Part shown: positions 35,578 through 44,374 of the stretch, piece after piece
How positions within the stretch are numbered: the stretch's first letter is position 1
How the letters are laid out: each line of letters opens with the position of its first letter
NCBI RefSeq assembly: GCF_019703835.1
Contig: NZ_AP023055.1
Coordinates: forward strand, 1,364,001 to 1,428,000
DNA length: 64,000 bases
DNA from: Thaumasiovibrio subtropicus
GTDB taxonomy: Bacteria > Pseudomonadota > Gammaproteobacteria > Enterobacterales > Vibrionaceae
Direction of reading: 5' to 3'
Program-made: the position numbers and the translations under genes
The notes under the pieces: model-generated
What the model saw: only the letters and a program-made list of their open reading frames with translations
What the model was told of the DNA's origin: nothing
The model's database searches: none

Positions 35578-36520
35578 TCGCTATAAACTGATTATTCTGG
35601 CGGTCGCAGCCATTGTGATTACAGCTGTTTTCTTGGGTAAAGGATTAAATGCTGATAACTATCAATTTTTCCTTTCTCGCCGTTCGCCTAAAGTACTGGC
35701 GATCATTTTTGCGAGTATCGCGATTGCGGTTTCTTCTCTGATTTTCCAAACCATTACCAATAACCGTATACTGACTCCCTCCATCATGGGGTTTGACTCT
35801 TTATATCTCCTTACGCAGGTACTCATTGTCTCCCTGTTCGGTGGTATGAGTAGCTTGTTCATTGATGCGAAGCTCAATTTTCTCGCTTCAACGACCTTGA
35901 TGATGTTGTTTTCGACCATTTTATTTGGCCTCTACTTCCGTAAGAAAGGCGCGAATATCTTCTCACTTCTCCTTGTTGGGGTCGTTTGTGGCTCGCTCTT
36001 TGACAGTATCGCTCAGTTTCTGATGATGGTGATGGATCCCAATGAGTTCATGAATGTGCAAGACAGCATGTTTGCGAGCTTTAATAATGTAAACGGCGAG
36101 CTTGTTTACTGGAGCATGTTTCCACTCGCACTGATCCTCATTTATCTGTTCAAAGTGGCTTCAACACTCGATGTATTTTGGCTTGGCAAAGACAATGCGA
36201 CCAGCTTAGGCATAAATACCGACAAGGTCGTACGCAAAATGATGTTTGTGATCGCCCTGCTTATCTCCATATCTACCGCGTTGATCGGGCCTGTACTCTT
36301 CTTTGGTCTGATCGTTGTCGCCCTCACTCGACAACTCTTTAGCAGCTATCAACACAGTGTATTGGTGACGGCCACCAGTTTATTGGCGGTGGTTATGCTG
36401 CTCGGAGGGCAGTGGGTAGTCGAAAACCTACTGGGATTCCAAACCACGATTAGCGTGATTATTAATTTCTTTGGTGGGATCTATTTCTTGTTCCTACTAC
36501 TGCGTAACAAGTTGAATTAA
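35570..36520 (+). CDS. Siderophore ABC transporter permease (VctG-like)
   Basis: 316 residues, second FecCD-type permease, many helices; GPVLFFGLIVVALTRQLF near the C-terminus is the cytoplasmic loop that meets the ATPase. Its ATG lies inside the last codons of the preceding gene, indicating coupled translation. Inner membrane. Confidence 0.9.
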   Translation: MRDRYKLIILAVAAIVITAVFLGKGLNADNYQFFLSRRSPKVLAIIFASIAIAVSSLIFQTITNNRILTPSIMGFDSLYLLTQVLIVSLFGGMSSLFIDAKLNFLASTTLMMLFSTILFGLYFRKKGANIFSLLLVGVVCGSLFDSIAQFLMMVMDPNEFMNVQDSMFASFNNVNGELVYWSMFPLALILIYLFKVASTLDVFWLGKDNATSLGINTDKVVRKMMFVIALLISISTALIGPVLFFGLIVVALTRQLFSSYQHSVLVTATSLLAVVMLLGGQWVVENLLGFQTTISVIINFFGGIYFLFLLLRNKLN

Positions 36521-36530
36521 GGCATCAGCG

Positions 36531-37289
36531 ATGATTAAAATTTCTGGACTCACAAAAAAATATGGCGACACCTTTGTGGTTAAAGACGCTGATGCACTTT
36601 TTCCAAAAGGCGAAATCACCGCGATTATTGGCCCAAATGGCGCGGGTAAAAGCACCTTACTTTCAATGGCAAGTCGCTTGACCGAAAGCGATGCGGGTAA
36701 CGTTTTTATCGCCGATAAGCCACTCAGTGAATGGGATAGCAAAGCACTTGCTAAACGCCTTGCGGTGTTACGACAATCGAACAACATTAACATGCGGTTT
36801 ACGGTACGTGAATTAGTTGCCTTTGGCCGCTTTCCGCATTCACAAGGTCGCTTGAACGAGGAAGATAACCGGATTGTAGACCAAGCGCTTGCACACCTTG
36901 ATATCACCTACATTCAAGATAAGTACATCGACCAACTCAGCGGTGGGCAACGCCAGATGGCATTTATTGCCATGGTGGTTGCGCAAGATACCGATTATGT
37001 CTTCCTCGACGAGCCTCTCAACAACCTCGATATCAAACACTCGGTACAGATTATGCGGAACCTACGGGTTCTAGCGCACGAGTTAAACAAGGCGGTTGTC
37101 ATTGTCATCCACGATATTAACTTTGCTTCCTGCTATTCCGACAATATCGTCGCATTGCGACGCGGCGAAGTGGTAAGCAGTGGCAAAGTCGCCGACGTAA
37201 TTCAAAAACCCATCATGGAAGATATCTACGGCATCACGTTTGATGTTAAAGAGATCGACGGCAACCGCATCTGTCTCTACTATGGTTGA
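36531..37289 (+). CDS. Siderophore ABC transporter ATPase (VctC-like)
   Basis: 252 residues with Walker A GPNGAGKS, the signature LSGGQRQMAF, Walker B YVFLDEPLNNLD and the switch histidine in VIVIHDINFA. Powers import of the ferri-siderophore. Last gene of the four-gene operon; a strong terminator follows. Confidence 0.93.
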   Translation: MIKISGLTKKYGDTFVVKDADALFPKGEITAIIGPNGAGKSTLLSMASRLTESDAGNVFIADKPLSEWDSKALAKRLAVLRQSNNINMRFTVRELVAFGRFPHSQGRLNEEDNRIVDQALAHLDITYIQDKYIDQLSGGQRQMAFIAMVVAQDTDYVFLDEPLNNLDIKHSVQIMRNLRVLAHELNKAVVIVIHDINFASCYSDNIVALRRGEVVSSGKVADVIQKPIMEDIYGITFDVKEIDGNRICLYYG

Positions 37290-37303
37290 TAGCCTCTGAA
37301 TAG

Positions 37304-37340
37304 AGATGATCGAAAATGCGTTTTTATTTTTCGATCATCT
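37304..37340 (+). terminator. Terminator of the siderophore operon
   Basis: AGATGATCGAAAA (37304-37316) pairs perfectly over 13 bp with TTTTCGATCATCT (37328-37340). Confidence 0.75.
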
Positions 37341-37403
37341 TTCTCGCTAATTCGGTATTTTATCGATAATAATGAGCTATCTCGCAAGCAAGTCGGAGTG
37401 GCC

Positions 37404-38333
37404 ATGCCCGAGCGAATTAATCTCAATCTGTTACACACCCTACTTATTCTATTGGAAGAGCGTCATGTGAGTCGCTGCGCTGCCCGCCTTCATCTCACGC
37501 AATCGGCAGTCAGTCGACAGTTGGCGCAGCTAAGAGACCATTTTCAAGACCCCTTATTTGTCCGCAACGGCAACCAACTGGTAACGACCCCGAAAGCAGA
37601 CACGCTACACCAGCAACTCAACACCCTTTTTAACGATGTCGGAAAAATCGTTGAGCAAACCCAGTTCATTCCGGCGCGCTGGCAAGGTGAGTGTGTTTTT
37701 TCATCATCAGACTATGTGGCACAGTACATCTTCCCTGACATCGTTAGCGCGATTCGAAAGCAAGCGCCTGAGGGACGTTTTTCCTATACCTTATGGCATC
37801 AAGAGTACCTGGATAAGCTTGGTGACAAGCAAATTCAGCTCGCTTCCACCATGCTACAGGAGGCGCCAACCCACCTCTCATCAGCATTAATTGGTGAAGA
37901 TAAAGCTGTCTGTGTGATGCATGAGCGCCATCCACTCGCTCACTTGGATAATCTATCGCTAGAGAATTTTCTCCACTATCCCCACATACGGATTTCAGGC
38001 GGTGGCGATAAGGACAGTTTTGTCGATAGACACCTGCAAGGACTGCAGCGCTCACGTCATATCGCGGCCACCGTGCCTTTTTTCTCATCGGCATTCACCC
38101 TGCTTGCCCATGAGCAGTACTTGCTGACAATACCCCATCACATTGCTCACAATTTGAAATCCACCTGCCAACTCACTTTCAAGCCGATGCCTTTTGAAGT
38201 ACCCACTCATCGTTACTGGCTACTCTGGCATCCCAAATATGAACACGATCCGGCACATGTTTGGCTGAGAGAGCAAGCACTGAGTATCATGCGGGACTCT
38301 ATGTATTCAGTAAGCTGTCGTTCTTCGGTATGA
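37404..38333 (+). CDS. LysR-family regulator
   Basis: 309 residues from ATG 37404, chosen because GGAG (37395-37398) lies five bases upstream; GTG 37398 is in frame but overlaps that site. N-terminal winged helix (HVSRCAARLHLTQSAVSRQLAQLRD) and a LysR substrate domain. It is co-directional with, and 97 bases upstream of, a LysE-family exporter gene that it may regulate. Inducer unknown. Confidence 0.9.
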   Translation: MPERINLNLLHTLLILLEERHVSRCAARLHLTQSAVSRQLAQLRDHFQDPLFVRNGNQLVTTPKADTLHQQLNTLFNDVGKIVEQTQFIPARWQGECVFSSSDYVAQYIFPDIVSAIRKQAPEGRFSYTLWHQEYLDKLGDKQIQLASTMLQEAPTHLSSALIGEDKAVCVMHERHPLAHLDNLSLENFLHYPHIRISGGGDKDSFVDRHLQGLQRSRHIAATVPFFSSAFTLLAHEQYLLTIPHHIAHNLKSTCQLTFKPMPFEVPTHRYWLLWHPKYEHDPAHVWLREQALSIMRDSMYSVSCRSSV

Positions 38334-38430
38334 TTTTAAGTCATATCACCTATAACAATAACTGATTTCATTTCATTGCCTATTCTTGGTAGTTTTATGC
38401 GCAGATTATTAGCACACTATCAGGAATGTC

Positions 38431-39045
38431 ATGGAACTTAGCATCTGGATTTCACTCTTCACGATTTGTTTACTCGGTGCTATGTCACCAGGGCCAAGCT
38501 TAGCGATCGTTGCAAAACACAGCTTGGCGGGCGGCCGTAAACACGGCCTTGCCACGGCATGGGCGCACGCCTTAGGCATTGGCATTTATGCACTCATAAC
38601 GGTGTTAGGGTTAGCGATCTTACTCGAACAACTCCCCCTACTTTTTAAAGCGATCAGTTTGGCTGGTGCGGCCTATCTAGTCTGGCTGGGGTATAACGCG
38701 TTGCGCTCTAAAGGCGGCCTGGTCGATAGGCTAGAGTCTGGAGAAGCGGTAACTATTACCCAATCCGCTAAAGAGGGCTTTCTTATCTCTTTGCTCAGCC
38801 CGAAGATCGCCCTCTTCTTTACTGCCTTGTTCAGCCAGTTTGTGGCGGCAGGCGACGCGCCATCGGGCAAAGTGCTCATTGTCGCGACTCCCCTTCTTGT
38901 GGATGGCCTTTGGTACACCTTTATCACTTTCATGCTCTCAAGCCCAACACTGATCGATAAGCTAAAAAGCAAGGCAAAGCTCATCGATCAAGTGTCTGGC
39001 GCCGTACTTATACTGCTTGCGCTGCGCGTGGTATGGACGATTTAG
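38431..39045 (+). CDS. LysE/RhtB-family exporter
   Basis: 204 residues with six hydrophobic helices and the LysE-type AMSPGPSLAIVAKHSLAGGRKHG motif. Likely exports an amino acid or derivative across the inner membrane. CAGGAATGTC precedes ATG 38431. Its last codons overlap the stop of the convergent ene-reductase gene by four bases. Confidence 0.88.
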   Translation: MELSIWISLFTICLLGAMSPGPSLAIVAKHSLAGGRKHGLATAWAHALGIGIYALITVLGLAILLEQLPLLFKAISLAGAAYLVWLGYNALRSKGGLVDRLESGEAVTITQSAKEGFLISLLSPKIALFFTALFSQFVAAGDAPSGKVLIVATPLLVDGLWYTFITFMLSSPTLIDKLKSKAKLIDQVSGAVLILLALRVVWTI

Positions 39046-40139
39046 CGAGAATATAGCGGGTAGTCAGTCAATCCCTTCGCAGCTCCACCAAACAGGGTAT
39101 CTGGATCATGTTTTGCTAATGGGTAACCTTTCTCTAGTCTCTCGGGCAGATCCGGGTTAGCCACGAAGGGACGGCCAAAGCCAATCATATCCGCTAACCC
39201 CGCTTGAATTGCTTGCTCCGCTTTTTCGCGATCATAGCGCCCCGCATAGATCAGTACGCCTTGATAGGCTTCTCGTAATGCTTTCTTAAACGACAGTGGT
39301 GTATCAGGGGCATCATCCCAATCCACCTCTGCAATGTGCAGATACACTATCTTGTGCTGATTTAGGAGCGATGCGGCCGCAGTATAGGTTTCGATGGGAC
39401 TGGCATCGACTGTCCCATTCAATGTCGTCAGTGGTGCCAAACGAACGCCTACACGCGATTCACCAATCGCATCCACCAGTGCGGTTACCACTTCATCGAG
39501 GAATCGCAGGCGGTTTTCTAAACTGCCACCATATTCATCGGTGCGCTGATTTGATTCTGAATCAATAAACTGGTTTACCAAATATCCATTTGCAGCGTGG
39601 AGTTCAATGCCATCGAATCCGGCCTCAATCGCATTCAGTGCAGCTTGACGATACTCCGCAATGACACCTTGAATATCCGCTTTACTCATTTCGCGGGGCT
39701 CAACCACATCGACAAAACCCGGTGCATCGGTACCATTATCAATGAACACTTTCACATTTTGTGCCGCGAGTGAGGAAGAAGAGATGGGTTGATTGCCTTT
39801 GATGTTGTCGGGATGCGTCACCCGCCCCACATGCCAAAGTTGTGCGAAAATTTTACCACCAGCTTGGTGCACTGCATCGGTGACCTCGCGCCATCCGGCA
39901 ATCTGTGCTTGTGAATAGATGCCGGGAGTCCACGCATATCCTTTGCCCATTGGGCTAATTTGAGTACCCTCTGCGACGATCAGACCCGCTGACGCTCGCT
40001 GAGCATAATAGGTCGCCATAAGCGAGTTTGCGATATCTCCGGGCTGAGTTGCGCGAGAGCGCGTCATCGGCGGCATGACAACCCGATTTTGCAGTGAAAG
40101 CTCGCCTAAATCGATAGGCGAAAACAGTGAAGTAGTCAT
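39042..40139 (-). CDS. nemA: Old yellow enzyme-family ene-reductase (NemA-like)
   Basis: 365 residues from ATG 40139, with CAGGAG seven bases upstream; a 37-residue in-frame extension to 40250 is rejected. TIM-barrel FMN enzyme with NRVVMPPMTRSRA near the N-terminus, AQLWHVGRV, the substrate-binding HAANGYLVNQF (His and Asn pair) and a C-terminal IGFGRPFVANPDLPERL. It reduces activated alkenes such as N-ethylmaleimide with NAD(P)H. The usual NemR repressor is not present. The cytoplasm is expected. Confidence 0.92.
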   Translation of the reverse strand: MTTSLFSPIDLGELSLQNRVVMPPMTRSRATQPGDIANSLMATYYAQRASAGLIVAEGTQISPMGKGYAWTPGIYSQAQIAGWREVTDAVHQAGGKIFAQLWHVGRVTHPDNIKGNQPISSSSLAAQNVKVFIDNGTDAPGFVDVVEPREMSKADIQGVIAEYRQAALNAIEAGFDGIELHAANGYLVNQFIDSESNQRTDEYGGSLENRLRFLDEVVTALVDAIGESRVGVRLAPLTTLNGTVDASPIETYTAAASLLNQHKIVYLHIAEVDWDDAPDTPLSFKKALREAYQGVLIYAGRYDREKAEQAIQAGLADMIGFGRPFVANPDLPERLEKGYPLAKHDPDTLFGGAAKGLTDYPLYSR

Positions 40140-40255
40140 CAGTGGCTCCTGATCTTGAACTTTGATTTCAGGCAAGTCTAACAATGACTTAGACAGGCAG
40201 GTAGCCACGATTTTGCAAATGACTTTTGCAATTAATGCAAAGTGTTTCAAACGCG

Positions 40256-40669
40256 TTAGTATGTGACCTTGCCACGTAGTGACTTCGTTTGGCCACGCTG
40301 GGATTTTTTGTCCATACGACGCCGTTGTGAAGCGCGCGTTGGTTTCGTTTCTCGACGCTTTTTTCGTTCAACCATTACAGAGCGAATCAAGCTTTGCAGC
40401 CTCGCTAGCGCATCTTCACGATTCTGCTCTTGGGTGCGAAATTGTTGCGCTTTAATAATGATCACACCGTCGGTGGTCACGCGCGAGTCCGAAAGCGCCA
40501 ACAACCGCTCTTTGTAAACCGCAGGCAATGTCGAGCGCTTGATGTCAAAACGAAGATGAATGGCACTTGATACTTTATTCACATTCTGGCCGCCCGCGCC
40601 TTGCGCACGAATCGCTGTCATTTCGATTTCCCAAGGCGCCAGGGTGACGTTGTTGGATATTTCTAGCAT
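40256..40669 (-). CDS. arfB: ArfB peptidyl-tRNA hydrolase (ribosome rescue)
   Basis: 137 residues, the usual length for ArfB (YaeJ). The catalytic GGQ loop is in IRAQGAGGQNVNKV, and the basic tail (about 105-137, rich in Lys and Arg) fits the mRNA entry tunnel. It frees stalled ribosomes by hydrolysing peptidyl-tRNA. Located 117 bases upstream of nemA. Confidence 0.95.
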   Translation of the reverse strand: MLEISNNVTLAPWEIEMTAIRAQGAGGQNVNKVSSAIHLRFDIKRSTLPAVYKERLLALSDSRVTTDGVIIIKAQQFRTQEQNREDALARLQSLIRSVMVERKKRRETKPTRASQRRRMDKKSQRGQTKSLRGKVTY

Positions 40670-41258
40670 TTACTCGTAAACCATTCCGTTAAGAAGCCCA
40701 ACTCGCTTGGACTGTTACTATATATACTCAAGCCACCTCAAGATGCTTGTTCAGCGAGAATTTCTAGGTTTGCCATCGAGGCACTGCTTTGAAGGTCTAG
40801 TCAACTAAATCAAAAAGCAGTAACAAAGGTGGCGAGCCTAGAAAACTCGCCCTTCGGGAAGCGACTAGCGCCCCGATTTCTGCGTTAAAGGTGTTTGAAA
40901 GGGGAAAGCCATTTCTTGACACCTTTGCCTTGAACTCGACGCGCTAGTCGGCTTCTGAATCCTGCATCTTGAGGCGGCTTGAGTATATCAGTCTATTTTA
41001 CCTGAGTGACTATTTTACCTGAGAAAGTACCAACCTTAAATCCGCAAAAATAAAGCCGTTGCATATTGATGCTATTTGTTGCATTGTTTTTGTATGAACA
41101 GATTTTTGATTTCTCTCTTTTGGCTCCTACTCATGCTGCCTGACGGCCGGTAGGATTCTTGACATCCGGCTGCAGGCAATGCAGCTGGAGAGAATAACCG
41201 CCACATCCCCCTCCTCTGCATTGACCCGCTAGCCTTAACACAATACAAGGAAGCAATA
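40670..41258. other. Intergenic region with full repeat and EamA leader
   Basis: Holds a full repeat (40723-40987) and then about 200 bases before the EamA gene. This leader contains two adjacent small hairpins: GCCGG/CCGGC and GCTGCA/TGCAGC (between about 41140 and 41190). They could form a regulatory leader, but I recognise no known riboswitch. Confidence 0.45.
40723..40987 (+). repeat. Palindromic dispersed repeat, full copy A
   Basis: 265 bases with imperfect terminal inverted repeats of about 24 bases (TATACTCAAGCCACCTCAAG at the left; complementary at the right). Internal signposts are GCGAGAATTTCTAGG, CAAAAAGCAGTAACAAAGG, a GGCGAG/CTCGCC hairpin and GCGACTAGCGCCCCGATTTC. It has no transposase and is MITE-like. 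It lies between arfB and the EamA gene. Confidence 0.92.
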
Positions 41259-42182
41259 ATGCAAAGTGTCTCAACGAAGCTAACCCCCCAATCTAACCGA
41301 CATAGACAATTAGGGTTTATTCTCGCGCTTACCGGGTGCGTACTCTTTTCTGTCAAACCCGTTTTCGTCAAACTTTTGTTTTTACATGACGCCACAGTGA
41401 TGGAAGTGATGTTTCTTCGCGCCCTTTTCTCCGTTCCTATTTATGTGGTCACTTTCCTTCTGCTACTGAGAAGTCAAAAAAATCGCGCTTTGTTAAAAAC
41501 ACAACTGCTACCAACGTTAGGTATTGGTTTTCTGGGTTACGTCATGGCCTCATATTTAGACTTGGAAGGGCTAACCTATGTCACTGCGCAACTGGAGCGC
41601 TTAATCATCTTCTTATTCCCATCACTGGTGGTATTCATCAACTGGGGCTTTATGGGAATTAAACCGTCAAAACTGATGTTGTTCACTTTAGTCATTGGGT
41701 ATGTAGGCATCGGCTTGATTGTTGCTCATGATATGTCATCCATGGGCAACGATGTCTTAATCGGTAGCGCTATATTGGCACTCTCTGCGCTATGTTTTGC
41801 GATTTACCTGATCTTAAGTAAAAAACAAATCCAGAAAGTAGGCAGTACGTGGTTTACCTGTGTCGCCATGGGCGGTGCGACAGCAACCTTACTCCTGCTC
41901 ACCACGCCAGCGACTCGCCCATTGAGCGAGTTTTCAATGGAAACCCTTCAGTTGGGCTTTTTGATTGGTATCGTCTGCACCGTGTTGCCGTCATATCTTA
42001 TTGCTGCCGCGATGGCCAGACTCTCTCCGGCCGTTCTGAGTTTAACCTCAAATGCAGGCCCCGCAATCACGGCAGCACTGGCAGTCACTGTATTGGGCGA
42101 AGTCTTTACCCTTTGGCATGCCATTGGCATGATTTTGGTCATCTATTCCGTGTATCTTTCGAACAAACTCTCCTCCCAATAA
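41259..42182 (+). CDS. EamA-family (DMT) transporter
   Basis: 307 residues with ten hydrophobic helices in two EamA repeats; the second repeat ends with AALAVTVLGEVFTLWHAIGMILV. Probably exports a metabolite across the inner membrane; substrate not predictable. AAGGA lies seven bases before ATG 41259. It has a 200-base leader with possible hairpins. Confidence 0.9.
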   Translation: MQSVSTKLTPQSNRHRQLGFILALTGCVLFSVKPVFVKLLFLHDATVMEVMFLRALFSVPIYVVTFLLLLRSQKNRALLKTQLLPTLGIGFLGYVMASYLDLEGLTYVTAQLERLIIFLFPSLVVFINWGFMGIKPSKLMLFTLVIGYVGIGLIVAHDMSSMGNDVLIGSAILALSALCFAIYLILSKKQIQKVGSTWFTCVAMGGATATLLLLTTPATRPLSEFSMETLQLGFLIGIVCTVLPSYLIAAAMARLSPAVLSLTSNAGPAITAALAVTVLGEVFTLWHAIGMILVIYSVYLSNKLSSQ

Positions 42183-42304
42183 AGCATCCGCCCTTGGCTT
42201 CGGATCACGGAGCCAAGATTGGCGGTTTTCCCTGACAATTCCCTGACATCTCAACCCTAGCAAAGCGATAATCTCCACAAGGTATCAAAAAGACGTTTTA
42301 GGTT

Positions 42305-42628
42305 ATGACCATGAGAAAATCGCTACGCTCAACGCTTCTTATTGCCTCTCTACTATGTGCTCCAGCTATCGCCGCACCGTCTCTCGTCGCGCAGGCTGAA
42401 ATTGCCTACGGAGACTACGAGTTTATCGAGCAAGTACAAATTCAGGGGGATATCCAAGATAGCTTGCTGCAACTTGTCGATAAGCAGCTCGAAGACAAGT
42501 CTTCCGCTGTCTATGTGATTGATGAAATTGCGGAGAATACCGCTGAAGACACATTCACTGTGCTCGTTTCCCTCTACGACATCGCGCCAAATGGCTTCGC
42601 TCATCAATTTGGTGAAGTGGAGAGTTAA
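42305..42628 (+). CDS. Small secreted hypothetical protein
   Basis: 107 residues (or 105 from AUG 42311) with a signal peptide ending near AIA-AP. The mature ~80 residues are acidic and contain DKSSAVYVIDEIAENTAEDTFTVLVSLYD. The pattern is vaguely like small periplasmic stress proteins (DUF1471 type), but I cannot confirm a family. A strong terminator follows. Confidence 0.65.
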   Translation: MTMRKSLRSTLLIASLLCAPAIAAPSLVAQAEIAYGDYEFIEQVQIQGDIQDSLLQLVDKQLEDKSSAVYVIDEIAENTAEDTFTVLVSLYDIAPNGFAHQFGEVES

Positions 42629-42701
42629 CGTTTAGCCAACACCCAGTATTCGCTCATCAACACGATAACCAACAGAGAAATACTCACGCCTAATAACGAC
42701 A

Positions 42702-42728
42702 AAAGCCAGAATCAATGATTCTGGCTTT
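42702..42728. terminator. Bidirectional terminator
   Basis: AAAGCCAGAATC-AAT-GATTCTGGCTTT, a perfect 12-bp stem. It ends the plus-strand small secreted gene and could also end a minus-strand transcript from 42857. Confidence 0.8.
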
Positions 42729-42740
42729 CTAAATTTGATG

Positions 42741-42769
42741 GACCTGAGTCGGATCACTGTACTCAGGTC
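42741..42769. repeat. Inverted repeat before the terminator
   Basis: GACCTGAGT (42741-42749) pairs with ACTCAGGTC (42761-42769), a 9-bp stem between the small ORF at 42777-42857 and the terminator, possibly the 3' structure of a short minus-strand RNA. Confidence 0.5.
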
Positions 42770-42776
42770 ATTTTAC

Positions 42777-42857
42777 TTAGTTTTTAAACGAAAGTGGCTT
42801 CGATTTAGTACCTTGAGTCAGATGATAGTACCAAAGTCTTCTAGCTCGGTTTTTCAT
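42777..42857 (-). CDS. Small ORF, 26-residue basic peptide
   Basis: ATG 42857 to TAA 42777 encodes a peptide starting MKNRARRLWYYHLTQG and ending SKPLSFKN, with nine Lys/Arg/His residues and no acidic ones. AAGGAG (42864-42869) lies six bases before the ATG, as good as any in the window. Two hairpins follow the stop, the second a strong terminator. The short transcript would be self-contained. No homologue recognised; conservation is untested. Confidence 0.5.
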   Translation of the reverse strand: MKNRARRLWYYHLTQGTKSKPLSFKN

Positions 42858-43412
42858 TGTTAACTCCTTTTCTAATTATTATCTAGCAATGATGTATTGC
42901 CATTATGCTCAACGCATTGAGCTATCTTATGTCAGTAATAATGAACAAAATATGACACAAGATGCGCATCATGATGTCTATTTGTGGAATATGTCACAAA
43001 AAGGACGCTATAAGCGAGCTGCATCATGCATTCAAGGGATAGTCGTTAAAGAGGAAGGGAACAGCGCTAACAGCAATATCTACTTTTGTTCTCCATTCTT
43101 AGACTTTAACTAACCATCGATAAGGTCAATATATCACCGTTACACCTAATTGCAATATGTTGTGGCACAAAATCACAGTCATTTTTGCGTGCTCATTCTC
43201 ATTTTTTGACCAGCCCCAAAACCCTTGATAATTCCTTATAAATTCGAAACTTAGCGTCAGGCTACATTCAGGATTACAACCATGAAACAACCGTTAACAA
43301 GTCACAAACAAACAATAAACATCGCTTCTAATTCCATCCATATTGGGCCTTAAGGTAAACACAGCATCCTTTTTTAATTACGGTAAAATCATCATTAATT
43401 GACCCCAGCAAT
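42858..43412. other. Gene-free stretch
   Basis: About 550 bases. AT-rich, with promoter-like sequence on the minus strand upstream of the small ORF. A 74-codon plus-strand frame (42889-43113) has no clear ribosome binding site and is not supported. Confidence 0.45.
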
Positions 43413-43676
43413 TATACTCCAGCCACCTCAAGATGCAGGATTCAGAAGCGGCCTAGCGCGTCGAGTTCAAGGCAAAGGTGTGAAGGAATGGCTTTCCCTT
43501 TCAAACACCTTTAACGCAGAAATCGGGGCGCTAGTCGTTTCCCGAAGGGCGAGTTTTCTAGGCTCGTCACCGTCGTTACTGTTTTTTGATTTAGTCCACT
43601 AGATCTTCAAAACAGTGCCTTGTTGACAAGCCTAGAAATTCTCGCTGAACAAGTATCTTGAGGTGGTTTGAGTATA
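43413..43676 (-). repeat. Palindromic dispersed repeat, full copy B (inverted)
   Basis: 264 bases, same family as 40723-40987 but in the opposite orientation. A 67-codon frame inside it (43399-43602) is repeat sequence, not a gene. It directly precedes the DUF3859 gene. Confidence 0.92.
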
Positions 43677-43712
43677 ATTACCTATTAATCATTAAAATAA
43701 GCACAATTTTCA

Positions 43713-44135
43713 ATGGCAAAATCTAAATACCTCGTCGACATTGTCAGCTACGGCATCTATACCAAGTGGGATGGAAAATCTAAACAACTACCCAAGATTC
43801 AAACCTTCACAACGGACGTTCCCGCCGAGATAGACGTCGAGTTTGGCTTTACCGTCAACATCAAAAGAGGCAAAGGGAAAGTGCTACAGTACTGCATTTA
43901 CCATCCCAACATTACCGATGCTCAAGGCGAAATCATGGCCCCGTTTGAAGGTGACGTCCATATTCGCAACAATGACTGGGACTTTTATCTCGGTGACACT
44001 ATCTGGGCGCCGATAGAGAACAAGCTTGGGGACTGGCGAATGACCATGGAAATTGATGGGATTCTCATTGCTGAGAAGACCTTTAATCTCTACTCTGCGG
44101 GTGAAAGCCAATTTTGGAAACGTCGCGGCTATTAA
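43713..44135 (+). CDS. DUF3859 protein
   Basis: 140 residues, beta-rich, no signal peptide. Matches the DUF3859 pattern, ending with GDWRMTMEIDGILIAEKTFNLY. Function unknown for the family. The ATG at 43713 has no obvious ribosome binding site; it lies 37 bases after a repeat copy that may carry its promoter or leader. Confidence 0.8.
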   Translation: MAKSKYLVDIVSYGIYTKWDGKSKQLPKIQTFTTDVPAEIDVEFGFTVNIKRGKGKVLQYCIYHPNITDAQGEIMAPFEGDVHIRNNDWDFYLGDTIWAPIENKLGDWRMTMEIDGILIAEKTFNLYSAGESQFWKRRGY

Positions 44136-44374
44136 CCGTTGTGACATCATATGATCATTTTTACTATCTAGAGTCATACTGGAAAGCGCATTGTTGCATA
44201 GGCGAAAATAACACCCAATAAGAATGACGCCGATAATCAGTGAGCGCGCCACAACATGGATTCTGTGGTAGCGCTGATTTAGACAACTAAGGATAGCGAG
44301 TTTAAGCCGTACGCTATGCCGTTGAGACTTCGCATACTTGATGATGCGTTGACATAGACAGTTAGGAGTGAACT

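Noticed and set aside
40140..40250. 37-residue N-terminal extension of the ene-reductase
   Set aside because: A strong ribosome binding site directly before ATG 40139 and the usual family N-terminus show the shorter start.
40723..40987. Integron attC sites or CRISPR
   Set aside because: The repeats are dispersed, ~265 bp long, have terminal inverted repeats and are not arrayed with cassette genes or regular spacers. No integrase or cas gene is present.
42889..43113. 74-codon plus-strand frame
   Set aside because: No clear ribosome binding site or family; it lies over the probable promoter of the better supported minus-strand small ORF.
43399..43602. Related 67- to 84-codon frames in repeats (also 45685-45936 and 61099-61353)
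   Set aside because: They encode similar peptides only because they are read from copies of the same palindromic repeat; starts differ and half copies truncate them.
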